Positions 16,844-26,102 of a DNA stretch of 52,799 nt are shown here, in pieces. Under the pieces are notes generated by a model. That model saw nothing but the letters and a program-made list of their open reading frames with translations. It was not told where the DNA came from and searched no databases. Source of the stretch: Bacteroidota bacterium (GTDB lineage: Bacteria > Bacteroidota > Bacteroidia > Chitinophagales > Chitinophagaceae); assembly GCA_018267545.1 (NCBI GenBank), contig JAFDYG010000455.1, positions 1 through 52,799 of the forward strand, written 5' to 3'. The position numbers and the translations under genes were made by a program. Each line of letters starts with the position of its first letter. Positions within the stretch are counted from its first letter, which is position 1.

Positions 16844-19800
16844 TTAAACGACGAGTTCCTTTTTCTCTTTTAGCTCCTTTTTTGTCATATTAAAAAGAAT
16901 GCTATGCCGGTTGTGTACGCGTTGCACTAGGTGGACGTGTGCGATAAAGCTCTCTACGATCTGGATCTTGTCGCTCGGCGTCACAACCAGGAGCTGAAGG
17001 TGGAGCTGTTTACAGAGCTCCATCAAATATGTCGCTTTTTCCTCATCCTGATTGCTAAAGCTTTCGTCGACGGCGATGAAACGCAGGCTCTTCGAGTTGC
17101 GGCCTTCGCGTGTGATGCCGAACTGGTAGGCGATGGCCGAACAAAGTATAGTGTAAGTGAGCTGCGCCTTCTCGCCGCCGGAGAGCTGACCCATCTGCCG
17201 ATAAGTCTTCTTGAGTTCGTTGGTTTCGCGGAATTTCTCGTCCGCCCAAAACTCGAACCAGTTGCGAACGTCCAGCACCCGGTTACGATAAGCCTCGCTT
17301 TCGTCGAGTGAATCGATAAAGGCCTGTACATTCTTTTTAAAGTGCTGGGCCTTGTCCTCGAAGCTGTTCTGCTGCCAGTCGGCGGACTGCGGGAGGGCGT
17401 TGAGCAATCGGCTGCGGAATTCCTTGATGACGGTATCGGTGACGGGGCGGATGCCAAGCTGGATATAGGTATCGGGGAGACGGTTGAAGTTGATGCCGCT
17501 GAGTGACTGGTTGAGGGTGGTGATGCTGTTTTTGATCTTCCGCTCCCAGCTTTCCAGCTCTTCGTTGAGCACGCCCATTTTGATAACTGCCGTGTCATGA
17601 AGGAGGCGTTCGAAGTCTTTTTTGAAACGGGGGAGATTTTCAGACTCCAATCGTTCCAGCCATTCGAGATATTCCCCGGCGTACTCGCGCTCGACGGGGA
17701 GGCGTTGTGTATCGGCGGCCCAGTCGGTAAATCGCTGTAGGATTTCCAGCGGCGGATTCTTGATCTTGTTGATGGCGCGATCAAGCTCGCGTCCTTCCTT
17801 TGTCGCAGCTTCCTCGTGCTGCTTGGCGGCTTGTTCGGCGGCTTCCGTCAGCTGGGCGTAATGGCTGTCGATGTTGTCGAGAGAAAGCTCGCTTTCGGGG
17901 TTGTGTTTTTGTTGGAACTGCAGGAGAAGGTCCTTATCGGCTTCGGTCAGGAGGTTGACGAAGCTGGCGAGGCCCTGTTGTTCTTTTTCTCTTGTTTGGA
18001 GGTCGAACTCGACGAGGGTAGTTTTTTTGACGATCTCGTCTTTTTCTTTTTGCCGTTGTTCCAGACGATCTCTTATGTCTTCGAGCTGCTGCGTAAGGGT
18101 CTTGAGCTGGTCGCTCCCCTTCTTCAGCTTACTCATTTGTTCTTCGAGGTGGTGGATGGACTGCTGGATACCCGCGACGTTGACGAGCTTGAAGCCGTCG
18201 TGTTCATTGAGGTGTTTGGCCGCAAAGACCTGGTCTCTTAGCCGGGCGCCTTTTTGCGTGGCGCGCTGCCGGGCTTCGTCGGCTTGCTCCAGCTCCATCA
18301 GGACTTGTGAGCGGCGGCGTTGCAGGGCCTCTTTCTTTGGTTCGTTATTCCATCCGAGGACGTACCGGCTTGCGTCGCCGCGTCCGGGTCTATCGTCTTT
18401 TTCGTGACGGTCGCGGTTCTTGATCAATCCCTGTAGGGTAATGGCCCGCTCATAGCGCTCGAGGGACTTTTCGCTGTCGACGCAACTGTAGCTATACTGC
18501 TGGATCACCTGTTGTCCGACCCAGGCGCTGAGCGGATGATCGGGATGGAAGTCCAGCTTGTGCCAGACGGTTCCGGGGTCGGCGTGCTGCTGCAGCGCGA
18601 CGTCCTTTACGAGGTTGTACACCAGCCGGGTCCTGAGGTCGGTAGTGTTGATATAGCGGGTTACCTTCTTATAATATTTGTCGGGGACGAGCAGCCGGAG
18701 CGCGAGCGGATTCAGTAACTTCTCCAGGGCGGGCTGCCAGTCGAGGTCCTGGGTTTTTATCTGCATCAGCTCCCCCGCGAAGGGCAGGTCCTGGTCTTCC
18801 AGCTTTAGCTCGGCGCAGATGTCTCGTCTCAAGGCGATGAGGTGGGCGGGGATATTGTTCCGGCTGTGCAGCAGGGTATTCAGCTCCCCTTCGATCTTTT
18901 CTTTCTCGGTGGCGGACTTCTTCTGTTGGTCCTGTGCGGAATAAAGGTCTTCGTCATTATTCCGCATTTCGGTGGCCAGCTTTTTCTCGACCCGGTCGGC
19001 TTCTTTTTTGATTCTCTGATAACCGGCTTCATCGGAGGGAGTTACTTCCTGCAGCCGCAGAGTGGTACACCATTCGGTAAATTTCTTCAGCGCCTGTTCG
19101 GTTTCTTTTATTTGGGCCTGCAGCTGTTCCTTTTCTTTCTCCAGCTGCTGCAGCCGCTGACCGGCCTTGTTTTGTTCCAGCTGGTTGAGCGTCTGCCGTT
19201 CTTCTTCGCGCAAGGCGTCGATCTGCTGGCGGCCGTCCTCCGACTGGCGGCGAAGGAGCTGGGCTTCTTTCTCCAGCTCGCGCACGTATTCGTCGAGAAG
19301 GTGAAACTTGGTATAATTCTTCCAGATCCGGGCGGTGTTGACTTCGTGACGTGAGAGCTCGCCCAGGTCGGACTGTTCTTTAAAAGCCTGGTAATGTTTC
19401 TTCAGGGGCAGGAGCAGGCGAACCTGTTCTTCGGTCTTCTCGATGTTTCGCTGGGCGTCGATCAGGGTGGACAGGTGTTTCTTCAACTCCTGAAATTCTT
19501 GCTCCATGTTGCGGGGCTCCAGCATATTCGTTCGGATAAACTCGTTCAGCTCTCCCAGCACCTTGATCCCCATGGTTTGGTTGAAGAGACTGAGGGCCTG
19601 CATACTTTGCATGCCAAGGACTTCGACCATCCGCTGGGCATACCGGCTGGCGGCGTCGAACCATTCCACCTGTTTACGGCTTCCTTTATTATATTGTTGG
19701 TCGATGCGCTTGCGCCAGGCTCCATTGAGGTCGAAAGGTCGAAAGTCGTCTTCGATGTGGAGGGGTTTGTGGGCAATGGCAAAGACGCGGCGCATCTCGC

Positions 19801-20230
19801 TTCCGCTAAACCAGCGTACCTGGAAGAGGGTGACATACTGTTCGGCTTCGTTGGAGAAGTGGGCGAGCAATATGCTATAGGCCTGATCTTTGTTTTCTCT
19901 TAAATAGAGCGTCTTGCTCGACTGTCCGTTCTCTGTGTGGACACTGCCGTAGCCGCCCATCACATAGGTTTCTTCGGTGCGGTCCCCTTTCTTCTCGCTG
20001 CCGGAGGACTGGTTGTAGAAGCGGTGTTTCTTCTCGGGTACGATCAGGGTCAACAGGGCGTCGACAAACGTGGTCTTGCCGCTGCCGTTGGCGCCAGTGA
20101 GCAACGAGGTCTCGCCGCCGGGACTGATCTTCCAGACGTGCTCGTCGAAGGTTCCCCAGTTATAGAGCTCCATGTATTGGAGCCGGAACCCGGATTTGTT
20201 TTCATCGGTACTAAATACGCCCAGCTGCAT
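16844..20230 (-). CDS. jetC: JetC-like SMC/MukB-type ATPase of a Wadjet/Mks system
   Basis: 1128-aa SMC-like ATPase, the motor of a Wadjet/Mks-type loop-extruding complex. The N-terminal head has Walker A GANGSGKTT at residues 46-54; about 280-470 and 640-800 are long charged coiled-coil arms (Gln/Glu/Lys-rich), flanking a hinge-like middle region; the C-terminal head has the signature QLSGGEKAQ (~1017) and Walker B FIAVDESF (Asp1055, Glu1056) followed by a D-loop. Both ATPase halves look intact. It overlaps the jetB 3' end by 20 bp. Family assignment rests mainly on the jetA-jetB-jetC order plus this architecture. The gene is not followed by jetD. Confidence 0.88.
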   Translation of the reverse strand: MQLGVFSTDENKSGFRLQYMELYNWGTFDEHVWKISPGGETSLLTGANGSGKTTFVDALLTLIVPEKKHRFYNQSSGSEKKGDRTEETYVMGGYGSVHTENGQSSKTLYLRENKDQAYSILLAHFSNEAEQYVTLFQVRWFSGSEMRRVFAIAHKPLHIEDDFRPFDLNGAWRKRIDQQYNKGSRKQVEWFDAASRYAQRMVEVLGMQSMQALSLFNQTMGIKVLGELNEFIRTNMLEPRNMEQEFQELKKHLSTLIDAQRNIEKTEEQVRLLLPLKKHYQAFKEQSDLGELSRHEVNTARIWKNYTKFHLLDEYVRELEKEAQLLRRQSEDGRQQIDALREEERQTLNQLEQNKAGQRLQQLEKEKEQLQAQIKETEQALKKFTEWCTTLRLQEVTPSDEAGYQRIKKEADRVEKKLATEMRNNDEDLYSAQDQQKKSATEKEKIEGELNTLLHSRNNIPAHLIALRRDICAELKLEDQDLPFAGELMQIKTQDLDWQPALEKLLNPLALRLLVPDKYYKKVTRYINTTDLRTRLVYNLVKDVALQQHADPGTVWHKLDFHPDHPLSAWVGQQVIQQYSYSCVDSEKSLERYERAITLQGLIKNRDRHEKDDRPGRGDASRYVLGWNNEPKKEALQRRRSQVLMELEQADEARQRATQKGARLRDQVFAAKHLNEHDGFKLVNVAGIQQSIHHLEEQMSKLKKGSDQLKTLTQQLEDIRDRLEQRQKEKDEIVKKTTLVEFDLQTREKEQQGLASFVNLLTEADKDLLLQFQQKHNPESELSLDNIDSHYAQLTEAAEQAAKQHEEAATKEGRELDRAINKIKNPPLEILQRFTDWAADTQRLPVEREYAGEYLEWLERLESENLPRFKKDFERLLHDTAVIKMGVLNEELESWERKIKNSITTLNQSLSGINFNRLPDTYIQLGIRPVTDTVIKEFRSRLLNALPQSADWQQNSFEDKAQHFKKNVQAFIDSLDESEAYRNRVLDVRNWFEFWADEKFRETNELKKTYRQMGQLSGGEKAQLTYTILCSAIAYQFGITREGRNSKSLRFIAVDESFSNQDEEKATYLMELCKQLHLQLLVVTPSDKIQIVESFIAHVHLVQRVHNRHSILFNMTKKELKEKKELVV

Positions 20231-20801
20231 GTTCGATAAGTTGTTGTTTGAAGTTTTCCAATAGTTCGTTGTCTACCCGGGCCTTGATGATCTTTTTGAT
20301 CCGGAACTTCTGTTCGTCGAGGAGATCGCTGTTCTCTACTTTTTCGAGGAAGTCGAGCTCTTCGACCCGGTCGATCAGCCGGTCGAGGTCACGGATAAAC
20401 TTCACCCGGCTGGGGTTCTCTTTGAAAAACAGCTCTGCATATTCTTTTATCTCGCGTCTTTTCTTGATCAACTCGCGGGTCGAGGCCTCTCCTACTTCGA
20501 ACTCGGCCATCATATCCCTTAGGAGGACGAGGAGGATGCTTTCCTCGTAGCCCAACTGTATCCGGCGGACCCAGCCGGCGACGTTGTCTTCTTCGTCGAG
20601 ACGGGTCTGTTCCAGATAGGCGTAGCCGTCGTCTTTCTCCAGGACGAGGACCAGGCCCAGCTGCTGGAGGAAGCGGGTGAGCTCCGTCTGGTATTGGAGC
20701 AGCTGTTCCCAGGCAGTTTTTTCCAGGTATTCGATGGGCCCCTTCAGGAGCTTGATGAAGACCGGGGTATAGGGCAATATGGGTTGTTTGTCCGTGGCCA
20801 T
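20211..20801 (-). CDS. jetB: JetB-like DUF4194 protein (KITE subunit)
   Basis: 196-aa protein matching DUF4194, the MukE/KITE-like winged-helix subunit of Wadjet complexes. Seen are FIKLLKGPIEYLEKTAWEQL near the start, the EKDDGYAYLEQ strand, and IQLGYEESILLVLLRDMMAE followed by a charged helical C-terminus with FEVGEASTRELI and NSDLLDEQKFRIKKI. Size is typical. It is 25 bp downstream of jetA and overlaps jetC by 20 bp, which implies coupled translation and complex formation. Confidence 0.85.
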   Translation of the reverse strand: MATDKQPILPYTPVFIKLLKGPIEYLEKTAWEQLLQYQTELTRFLQQLGLVLVLEKDDGYAYLEQTRLDEEDNVAGWVRRIQLGYEESILLVLLRDMMAEFEVGEASTRELIKKRREIKEYAELFFKENPSRVKFIRDLDRLIDRVEELDFLEKVENSDLLDEQKFRIKKIIKARVDNELLENFKQQLIEHAAGRI

Positions 20802-20826
20802 GTTATATATGCGTTTTTCTACCTTT

Positions 20827-22293
20827 CTATCTGCTGAATAAGAGATAGGGTACTTCTATAAATCTTGTTTTCTCTTCGTCGAGCGGGATCAGCTCGGTAA
20901 TTTCCTGCATCGCCTGTACGCGGGATGCTTTTTCTTTTAAGAAACTGAAATAGCTGACGACTTCGGCAATACCGTTTTCGAGGCCTCCGGCTTCGATGAT
21001 TTCCGACAATGTTGCGGTTGTTTTCTTCTGCAGGGTCTGTTCGACGTTCTGCCAGAGGCGTTTCTTGTCGATATGCGAGGCGCTTAGCATCCGGCCGAAG
21101 CGTTCGAGGTCTTCGATCTTTTCCTGGGCGTTGGACGGTTGTTTGACGACCGTCGGCCCGTGCTTCTCGGTGAGGTTGAGCTTGCGCTCCATGCTCATTT
21201 TAATCGGAGCCGGTGAGTTGAGCTGCAGACCGCAGGGCGGAGTCTCTTCGTCCATGAATTGGAAGACCAGCTCTTTGATGCTGCCGATCTGCTGGCGAAG
21301 GCGCCGGTGACGGGCAATCTCTTTTTCGGTGATGATCCGGCTCAGCTTCTCGGCCATCTTGTCGTTGGACTCATATACGTTTCGGCCTTGCTGCAGCAGC
21401 AGGGATTTTATATTCTGGACGAACTCTCCGTCGCTTTCGATGCTGCGATCTTGTAATAGCAGTAGCAGCTGGTCGGTAAGGAGGCGCCATTCTTCTTGTC
21501 CGGCACGGGAGACGAGGAAGTCCCAGAAGGCGTAGAAGGATTTACCCTGGTCGGATTTCCTCAGCGCGTCGTATGCTTCGAAGGCGTAGCCGACGATGGC
21601 GCCTTTGTTGACTTCTGCTTTTGTATGTTGTTCGACGATGTGCCGATGGATGAACTTGAAATTGTCTTCTACTTCCCGGAAGTCGCTCAGCAGCTCGTGG
21701 CTGAGGCGGGTAAACCACTCGAGTCTTTCCCGGAGCTGGGCGTTGGTGTAGATCTCGGGCTTGAAGCCCATCTCGAGGCGTTTTATCTCTTTGTCGATCT
21801 CGGCTTTACGGTTCTTTAATTCTTCCAGTCTCTTTGTGGTGTCGTCCTCGGTGTACTCAACCATTTCCCTCAAGGTCTGGAAGAGGAACCGGAACCGGCT
21901 TTCGGTGCCGACGAACTGACGTTTCTCGAGACTTTGCAGCCACTGGAACAGTTTCTCCGTATGGGCGCTGAGCTGGTACTGAGTGACGGCGTCTTCATTA
22001 GGGAAATCCTGCAGCAGGCGTTTCTGTACCCAGTTGAGGAGGTATTTGCGGGCCCTGCTTTCTTCGTCCTCGCCAAATTCGATTCGGGCTTCTTCGAGGT
22101 CTTCTATTTCTTCGGAGTGATTGCGCAGCTCTTCGGCTAATAGTGTTATTAATGCGGGCTCGGGAAGCGAGAGGATGCTTTCGGTTTTGAAAGCCTTGAA
22201 CAGGAAAGGGATCACCCACTGAGCGTTCCGCATCCGGATGATCTGAACGGAGGGAGAGGTTTCAAATAAATAGGATATATCCGATATCGCCAT
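20827..22293 (-). CDS. jetA: JetA-like DUF3375 protein (kleisin subunit)
   Basis: 488-aa protein of DUF3375, the MukF/kleisin-like subunit that bridges the ATPase heads in Wadjet complexes. It begins ISDISYLFETSPSVQIIRMR, has an acidic helical N-terminal half, a coiled-coil around LEELKNRKAEIDKEIKRLEM, and the family-typical RLEWFTRLSHELLSDFREVE and GRNVYESNDKMAEKLSRI regions. First gene of the jetABC operon. ATG at complement 22291-22293 is chosen; a GTG two codons earlier is possible. Two TTTTATCCCCAC repeats sit just upstream (22356-22389). Confidence 0.88.
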   Translation of the reverse strand: MAISDISYLFETSPSVQIIRMRNAQWVIPFLFKAFKTESILSLPEPALITLLAEELRNHSEEIEDLEEARIEFGEDEESRARKYLLNWVQKRLLQDFPNEDAVTQYQLSAHTEKLFQWLQSLEKRQFVGTESRFRFLFQTLREMVEYTEDDTTKRLEELKNRKAEIDKEIKRLEMGFKPEIYTNAQLRERLEWFTRLSHELLSDFREVEDNFKFIHRHIVEQHTKAEVNKGAIVGYAFEAYDALRKSDQGKSFYAFWDFLVSRAGQEEWRLLTDQLLLLLQDRSIESDGEFVQNIKSLLLQQGRNVYESNDKMAEKLSRIITEKEIARHRRLRQQIGSIKELVFQFMDEETPPCGLQLNSPAPIKMSMERKLNLTEKHGPTVVKQPSNAQEKIEDLERFGRMLSASHIDKKRLWQNVEQTLQKKTTATLSEIIEAGGLENGIAEVVSYFSFLKEKASRVQAMQEITELIPLDEEKTRFIEVPYLLFSR

Positions 22294-22355
22294 CTGCACT
22301 GGTTAAACCACTAAAGTATCGATTCAGGGGTGAAAATAGAATGGCGGGCGGGCCC

Positions 22356-22389
22356 GTGGGGATAAAAAAAATCGCCGGTGGGGATAAAA
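22356..22389 (-). promoter_or_regulatory. Direct repeat pair upstream of jetA
   Basis: The 12-mer TTTTATCCCCAC (minus strand) occurs twice, at complement 22356-22367 and 22378-22389, exactly 22 bp apart, about two turns of the helix. The pair lies 60-100 bp upstream of the jetA start and outside any gene. It could be an operator for the jetABC operon; function is inferred from position and phasing only. Confidence 0.4.
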
Positions 22390-22399
22390 TGGGTAAATG

Positions 22400-23095
22400 T
22401 CACGTGAGCCGGCAGCGCACCAGATATTGGTCATAGGGGTCTTCATAAAGAAGCTCGGTTTGCCAGCCTTCTTCTGCGGTTACTTTTTTTAGGGTTTCCC
22501 GGTCGATGAACAGCCACTCGAACCAGTCGGTGCGTTGTTTTTTGAATTCGTACATATGCTTTAGCTCGCCGTAGTACCGGTCCTTGGGGGCGGGGGTGTC
22601 CTCATAGAGATAGGCGATATCCGAAGAATCGAAGATCAGCTGGCCGCCGGGCTGGAGCAGGGTGCGGGCTTTGGCGAGGAAGCGGCGAAGACCGGTGATG
22701 GTGCCCGAAAGGCCGATGCCGTTCATGAGGAGCAGAAAAGTGTCATAGGGCTGTGAGGGGTTTAGGTCGAAGAAATCGCCTTCGAGGACATTTTTTACAC
22801 CCCGGGACTTCATGACTTCCACGGCTTGCGGCGAGATGTCGAGTGCGGTGATGTCCTGTCCCATTTTTTGGAGGGCGAGGGCATGGCTGCCGGCGCCAGC
22901 GCCGATGTCGAGGATCTTTCCGCGGCATTGCTGCAGAGCGACCCATTCGAGCTCGGGCATTTTTTCCATGTTACGGAAATAAATATCCACCGGCATGTGT
23001 TCCTTGGGCCCATAGTTATTATGAACCCAAAGCTTGCCGGTGGGTTTGCCGTTGTTATGATAATCTTTTAACGCAGTGCCGAGGGCGTCTGTCAT
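22400..23095 (-). CDS. Class I SAM-dependent methyltransferase
   Basis: 231-aa cytoplasmic methyltransferase with Rossmann fold. SAM-binding motif I is ILDIGAGAGSHALAL (residues ~61-75), motif II region ITALDISPQAVEVM with acidic Asp, and motif post-II VLEGDFFDL. The middle LLLMNGIGLSGTI and LQPGGQLIFDSSDIAYL fit small-molecule methyltransferases. Substrate unknown. Its start lies 3 bp downstream of the GH20 stop on the same strand, so both are probably in one operon. Its 3' end is close to the jetA control region. Confidence 0.85.
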   Translation of the reverse strand: MTDALGTALKDYHNNGKPTGKLWVHNNYGPKEHMPVDIYFRNMEKMPELEWVALQQCRGKILDIGAGAGSHALALQKMGQDITALDISPQAVEVMKSRGVKNVLEGDFFDLNPSQPYDTFLLLMNGIGLSGTITGLRRFLAKARTLLQPGGQLIFDSSDIAYLYEDTPAPKDRYYGELKHMYEFKKQRTDWFEWLFIDRETLKKVTAEEGWQTELLYEDPYDQYLVRCRLT

Positions 23096-23098
23096 CGA

Positions 23099-25003
23099 TT
23101 AGTCTTGTGGTGTGATCCCCGCCCGGCTCTGTAGTTCGGAAACGGCGATGTTGATCTGCTTTCCGATGGGTTTACCGTCGCGATAGGTAATCACCTTTAA
23201 CCAGGAAGCGTCCTTGGGTACGTTTAGCGCACCGGTGTATTTCGGGTAGAAATTGTCCGGATTGGAATTGTCCCAGCTATAATAGATATCCAGGCCTTTT
23301 ATTTCCGTGTCGAGCTCGACGACGATGGAGCGATTGCCGGCATAGTCCTTTTTGGGAGTGATGATCGCGTCGAACATCGAACGAGCGTATTTAACCTCTT
23401 CGACGTCTAGTCTATCAAAATTAGCTTCGACCCTTTTGGTAAAGCTGTTCCAGTCTTTCTTTTCCTTGGGACTCCAAAGACATTCTGCAACCGCCATGCT
23501 GCGGGGCCAGATCATGTACTGCATGTGGCGGGTGTTATAGACCTGCTCGGTCCATAGGTTCGCTTGTCCACCGATGATCAATTTTGGATCGACGCTATCG
23601 GGAACGGGTTCGAAAGAATAGGTTTTGTTTAGCCGGAGCGAGGCGTAGACCGGAGGCTCCACTGCGGCGTCGCCCTGCATATAGTCCAGATAGAAGAAGG
23701 TGGTAGGGCTCATCACCACCTGGTGTCCCATCTTGGCCGCCTGGATGCCGCCTGCGATTCCTCTCCAGCTCATGACGGCTGAATTTGGCGCGAGTCCGCC
23801 TTCGAGGATCTCGTCCCAGCCGATGACCTTCTTGCCCTTGGACTCGACGATCTTCTCGACCCGCTTTTCGAAATAGCTCTGTACCTCTTCCATGTTCTTT
23901 AGATTTTCCTTTTTCATGAGGGCTTTTACGGCGTCGCTCTCCTCCCAGAAGTTCTTGGCGCACTCATCGCCGCCGATATGGATATAACCGAAGGGAAAGA
24001 GCTGGGCCAGCTCGGTAAAGACCTTATCCAGGAAGGGATAGATCTTTTCGTTGGCGGGACAGAGGGTATTGTCGATAAGGGCGTCGAAGCCGCCTTTGTG
24101 CCAGTCCATGATTCGTTCGCCGGAGCGGACTTTGTATTTATCTACGCCCGGAGTACAGGAGAGCTCGGGATAGGCGACGATAGCTGCGAGGCTATGACCG
24201 GGTACGTCGACTTCGGGGAGGATATTGACGAAACGATCCTTTGCGTACTGCACGATCTCGCGGATATCGTCTTGTGTGAAGAAGCCGCCATAGGTGCGGG
24301 GCTCCTCGGGTGCGGGCGCGGGAAAAGTGCCGTAAGTTCCCTGCCGGGGGGCTGCCCAGGCGCCGACCTGTGTAAGACGAGGCAGGCTCTTGATCTCGAC
24401 GCGCCAGCCTTCGTCGTCGGTGAGGTGCATATGCAGCAGGTTGAACTTATACTTTACCATCTCGTCGATAAAGCCCTTCACTTCTTGTTTGGTAAAGAAG
24501 TGGCGGGATACATCGAGCATCAGGCCCCTCCAGCTAAAACGCGGATAGTCTGTAATAGTCTGACAGGGGATGGTCCAGGCGGTGTTTTTTACCGGTACCT
24601 TACTTTCGATGTCTTTGGGCAGCAGCTGTAAGAGGGTCTGTACGCCATAGAAAAGACCGGCCGGCTGGTTGGCGCGAATTTGTATGGCCTTGGGGCTGAC
24701 GTCCAGGGTATATCCTTCTGCGCCGAGCTGGGCGTCGGCATTGGTATTTAGTATGAGCCGGATTGTAGCGTTCGAATTGGAAGAAGTGGTCGTCACGGAA
24801 TAGCCGGTAGGAAGGCTGAGGTGACTCTTCAGATCTTGCAGGGTATTGCCCGGTGTTTGCTGGGCTTCGATGACGATAGTCTTAGGCAAAGTAAAGACGC
24901 CGCTTTTTTGTTGCTGGCTGACGGGGACGGGGATCAAGGTTTCCTGTGAAAAGACGCTGACGCTGATACACAGGCTGAGCAGTGATAAGAGTGACTTTCT
25001 CAT
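23099..25003 (-). CDS. Beta-N-acetylhexosaminidase, glycoside hydrolase family 20
   Basis: 634-aa secreted exo-hexosaminidase that removes terminal beta-linked GlcNAc/GalNAc, for example from chitin fragments, peptidoglycan pieces or glycans. It has a signal peptide (ending SVSVFSQ), a GH20b-like N-domain (to ~150), then the TIM barrel beginning PRFSWRGLMLDVSRHFF, with catalytic Asp346-Glu347 in HIGGDECAKNFW. A C-terminal beta domain (around LDTEIKGLDIYYSWDNSNP) resembles the hexosaminidase C-terminal carbohydrate-binding extension. The start MRKSLLSLL (complement 25003) is preferred over an upstream ATG that would add MFAPI before the signal peptide. Confidence 0.94.
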   Translation of the reverse strand: MRKSLLSLLSLCISVSVFSQETLIPVPVSQQQKSGVFTLPKTIVIEAQQTPGNTLQDLKSHLSLPTGYSVTTTSSNSNATIRLILNTNADAQLGAEGYTLDVSPKAIQIRANQPAGLFYGVQTLLQLLPKDIESKVPVKNTAWTIPCQTITDYPRFSWRGLMLDVSRHFFTKQEVKGFIDEMVKYKFNLLHMHLTDDEGWRVEIKSLPRLTQVGAWAAPRQGTYGTFPAPAPEEPRTYGGFFTQDDIREIVQYAKDRFVNILPEVDVPGHSLAAIVAYPELSCTPGVDKYKVRSGERIMDWHKGGFDALIDNTLCPANEKIYPFLDKVFTELAQLFPFGYIHIGGDECAKNFWEESDAVKALMKKENLKNMEEVQSYFEKRVEKIVESKGKKVIGWDEILEGGLAPNSAVMSWRGIAGGIQAAKMGHQVVMSPTTFFYLDYMQGDAAVEPPVYASLRLNKTYSFEPVPDSVDPKLIIGGQANLWTEQVYNTRHMQYMIWPRSMAVAECLWSPKEKKDWNSFTKRVEANFDRLDVEEVKYARSMFDAIITPKKDYAGNRSIVVELDTEIKGLDIYYSWDNSNPDNFYPKYTGALNVPKDASWLKVITYRDGKPIGKQINIAVSELQSRAGITPQD

Positions 25004-25045
25004 GATGGGTGCAAACATATTTGTGAGGAAGTTAATGTTTATTGA

Positions 25046-25513
25046 CTAAAATACCATTTGAATAGTGGTCTTTATGCTGTTGAATGTAATGTTGTCACCG
25101 GCTTTTTTATTTTGCAGAATTTTAGCAAGCGGGGCGTGAGGGGAGAGAAAGAAGATCATCTGTCCTTCGAGTGTTTGTTTTCCCAGGCCGGCGGCGATAA
25201 AAAAAGACTGATCCGTTCCTTTTAGAAAGGCCCCTGCCCTTCCTTCGTTGTAAAGGATGTCGGTATTGACGGAATGAAGGATGGACAATTCCTTGACGTA
25301 TTCGGTCAGCTGCTTTGCGTGCATCTCCTGCTGCAGGTGGCCCATGGCGCGGCCGGTTTCGTATTTATCGCCGGCGGAACTCTTCTCTTCGTTGTTGGCG
25401 GCTTCCTGTGCAGCGTCGATGACAGCACGGGCGGTATTGATACGTTCGGTGATGAGGTCCAGGGCCCATCGTTTCAGCCGGTTTTTAAAAGCAATCTTTT
25501 CGGTATCGGTCAT
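25046..25513 (-). CDS. GreA/GreB-like protein
   Basis: 155-aa protein with an N-terminal helical hairpin (residues ~15-80, KSSAGDKYETGRAMGHLQQE within it) and a C-terminal domain of GreA/GreB type ending MIFFLSPHAPLAKILQNKKA. It resembles a Bacteroidota family that databases often mislabel as 3-oxoacyl-ACP synthase although it is a Gre-fold protein. Whether it acts on RNA polymerase is not shown; the acidic tip residues of GreA are not clearly present. It is 9 bp downstream of the YhcH gene and 42 bp upstream of the GH20 gene. Confidence 0.7.
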   Translation of the reverse strand: MTDTEKIAFKNRLKRWALDLITERINTARAVIDAAQEAANNEEKSSAGDKYETGRAMGHLQQEMHAKQLTEYVKELSILHSVNTDILYNEGRAGAFLKGTDQSFFIAAGLGKQTLEGQMIFFLSPHAPLAKILQNKKAGDNITFNSIKTTIQMVF

Positions 25514-25522
25514 GTTTTTGTG

Positions 25523-25981
25523 CTACAGTCCCACTTTTACGACGACTTTCTTCACGAGGTCGGGTTGGTGCTGAAATAATTCCGGCAGGTGGATGTCGGA
25601 GGGAAAGAAGATGATAAACTGGCCGGCAGGGAGGGTAATATAGTTGAAAGAATCTTCGGGGAGGTCGTAGAGGGCGTAGTCTTTGTCGGGATTGTAGGGT
25701 GTCGAAGCCGGCTGGTCGATCAGCGGAACATAGCCGAACCGTTCTGCGCCGTTGATGATGATCTGGATGTCGGCGTAGTCCTGGTGGCTTTCGGCGGTAC
25801 ATTCCGACGGCGGCTTGGTGGTATATTCATTGACAATGGCAAAAACTTCCTCGCCGTCGATGGGGTATTTTCCCAGGTCCATTGCGGAGAAATCGGTTGT
25901 CAGGACGTAATTGATCGCTTTTTCGAAATTTGGGCTGATGACTTTATACCAGTGCAGCTGGGATAGAGTAGACGTGATCAT
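25523..25981 (-). CDS. YhcH/YjgK/YiaL family protein (DUF386)
   Basis: 152-aa cupin-fold protein of the DUF386 family, linked in enterobacteria to sialic acid and sugar metabolism (NanQ-type anomerase activity). Family features seen are IDGEEVFAIVNEYTTK, ESHQDYADIQIIINGAERFG, and LPAGQFIIFFPSDIHLPEL; the His and Glu residues of these strands are likely metal ligands. ATG at complement 25979-25981 (MITSTLS) is chosen over one three codons upstream. It begins the operon that continues through the Gre-like and GH20 genes, so a role in amino-sugar use is plausible. Confidence 0.88.
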   Translation of the reverse strand: MITSTLSQLHWYKVISPNFEKAINYVLTTDFSAMDLGKYPIDGEEVFAIVNEYTTKPPSECTAESHQDYADIQIIINGAERFGYVPLIDQPASTPYNPDKDYALYDLPEDSFNYITLPAGQFIIFFPSDIHLPELFQHQPDLVKKVVVKVGL

Positions 25982-26102
25982 GTGAAGCAATATTTCCAGG
26001 GAAGGTAAATAAATTGTAGATTTTCAGTAACCTTTTTTAGGGGTCGAAGTTTCCATTGTCGAATGGGGCGGAGGCCGCCTTCTAAAAACGAATACCAACT
26101 GC

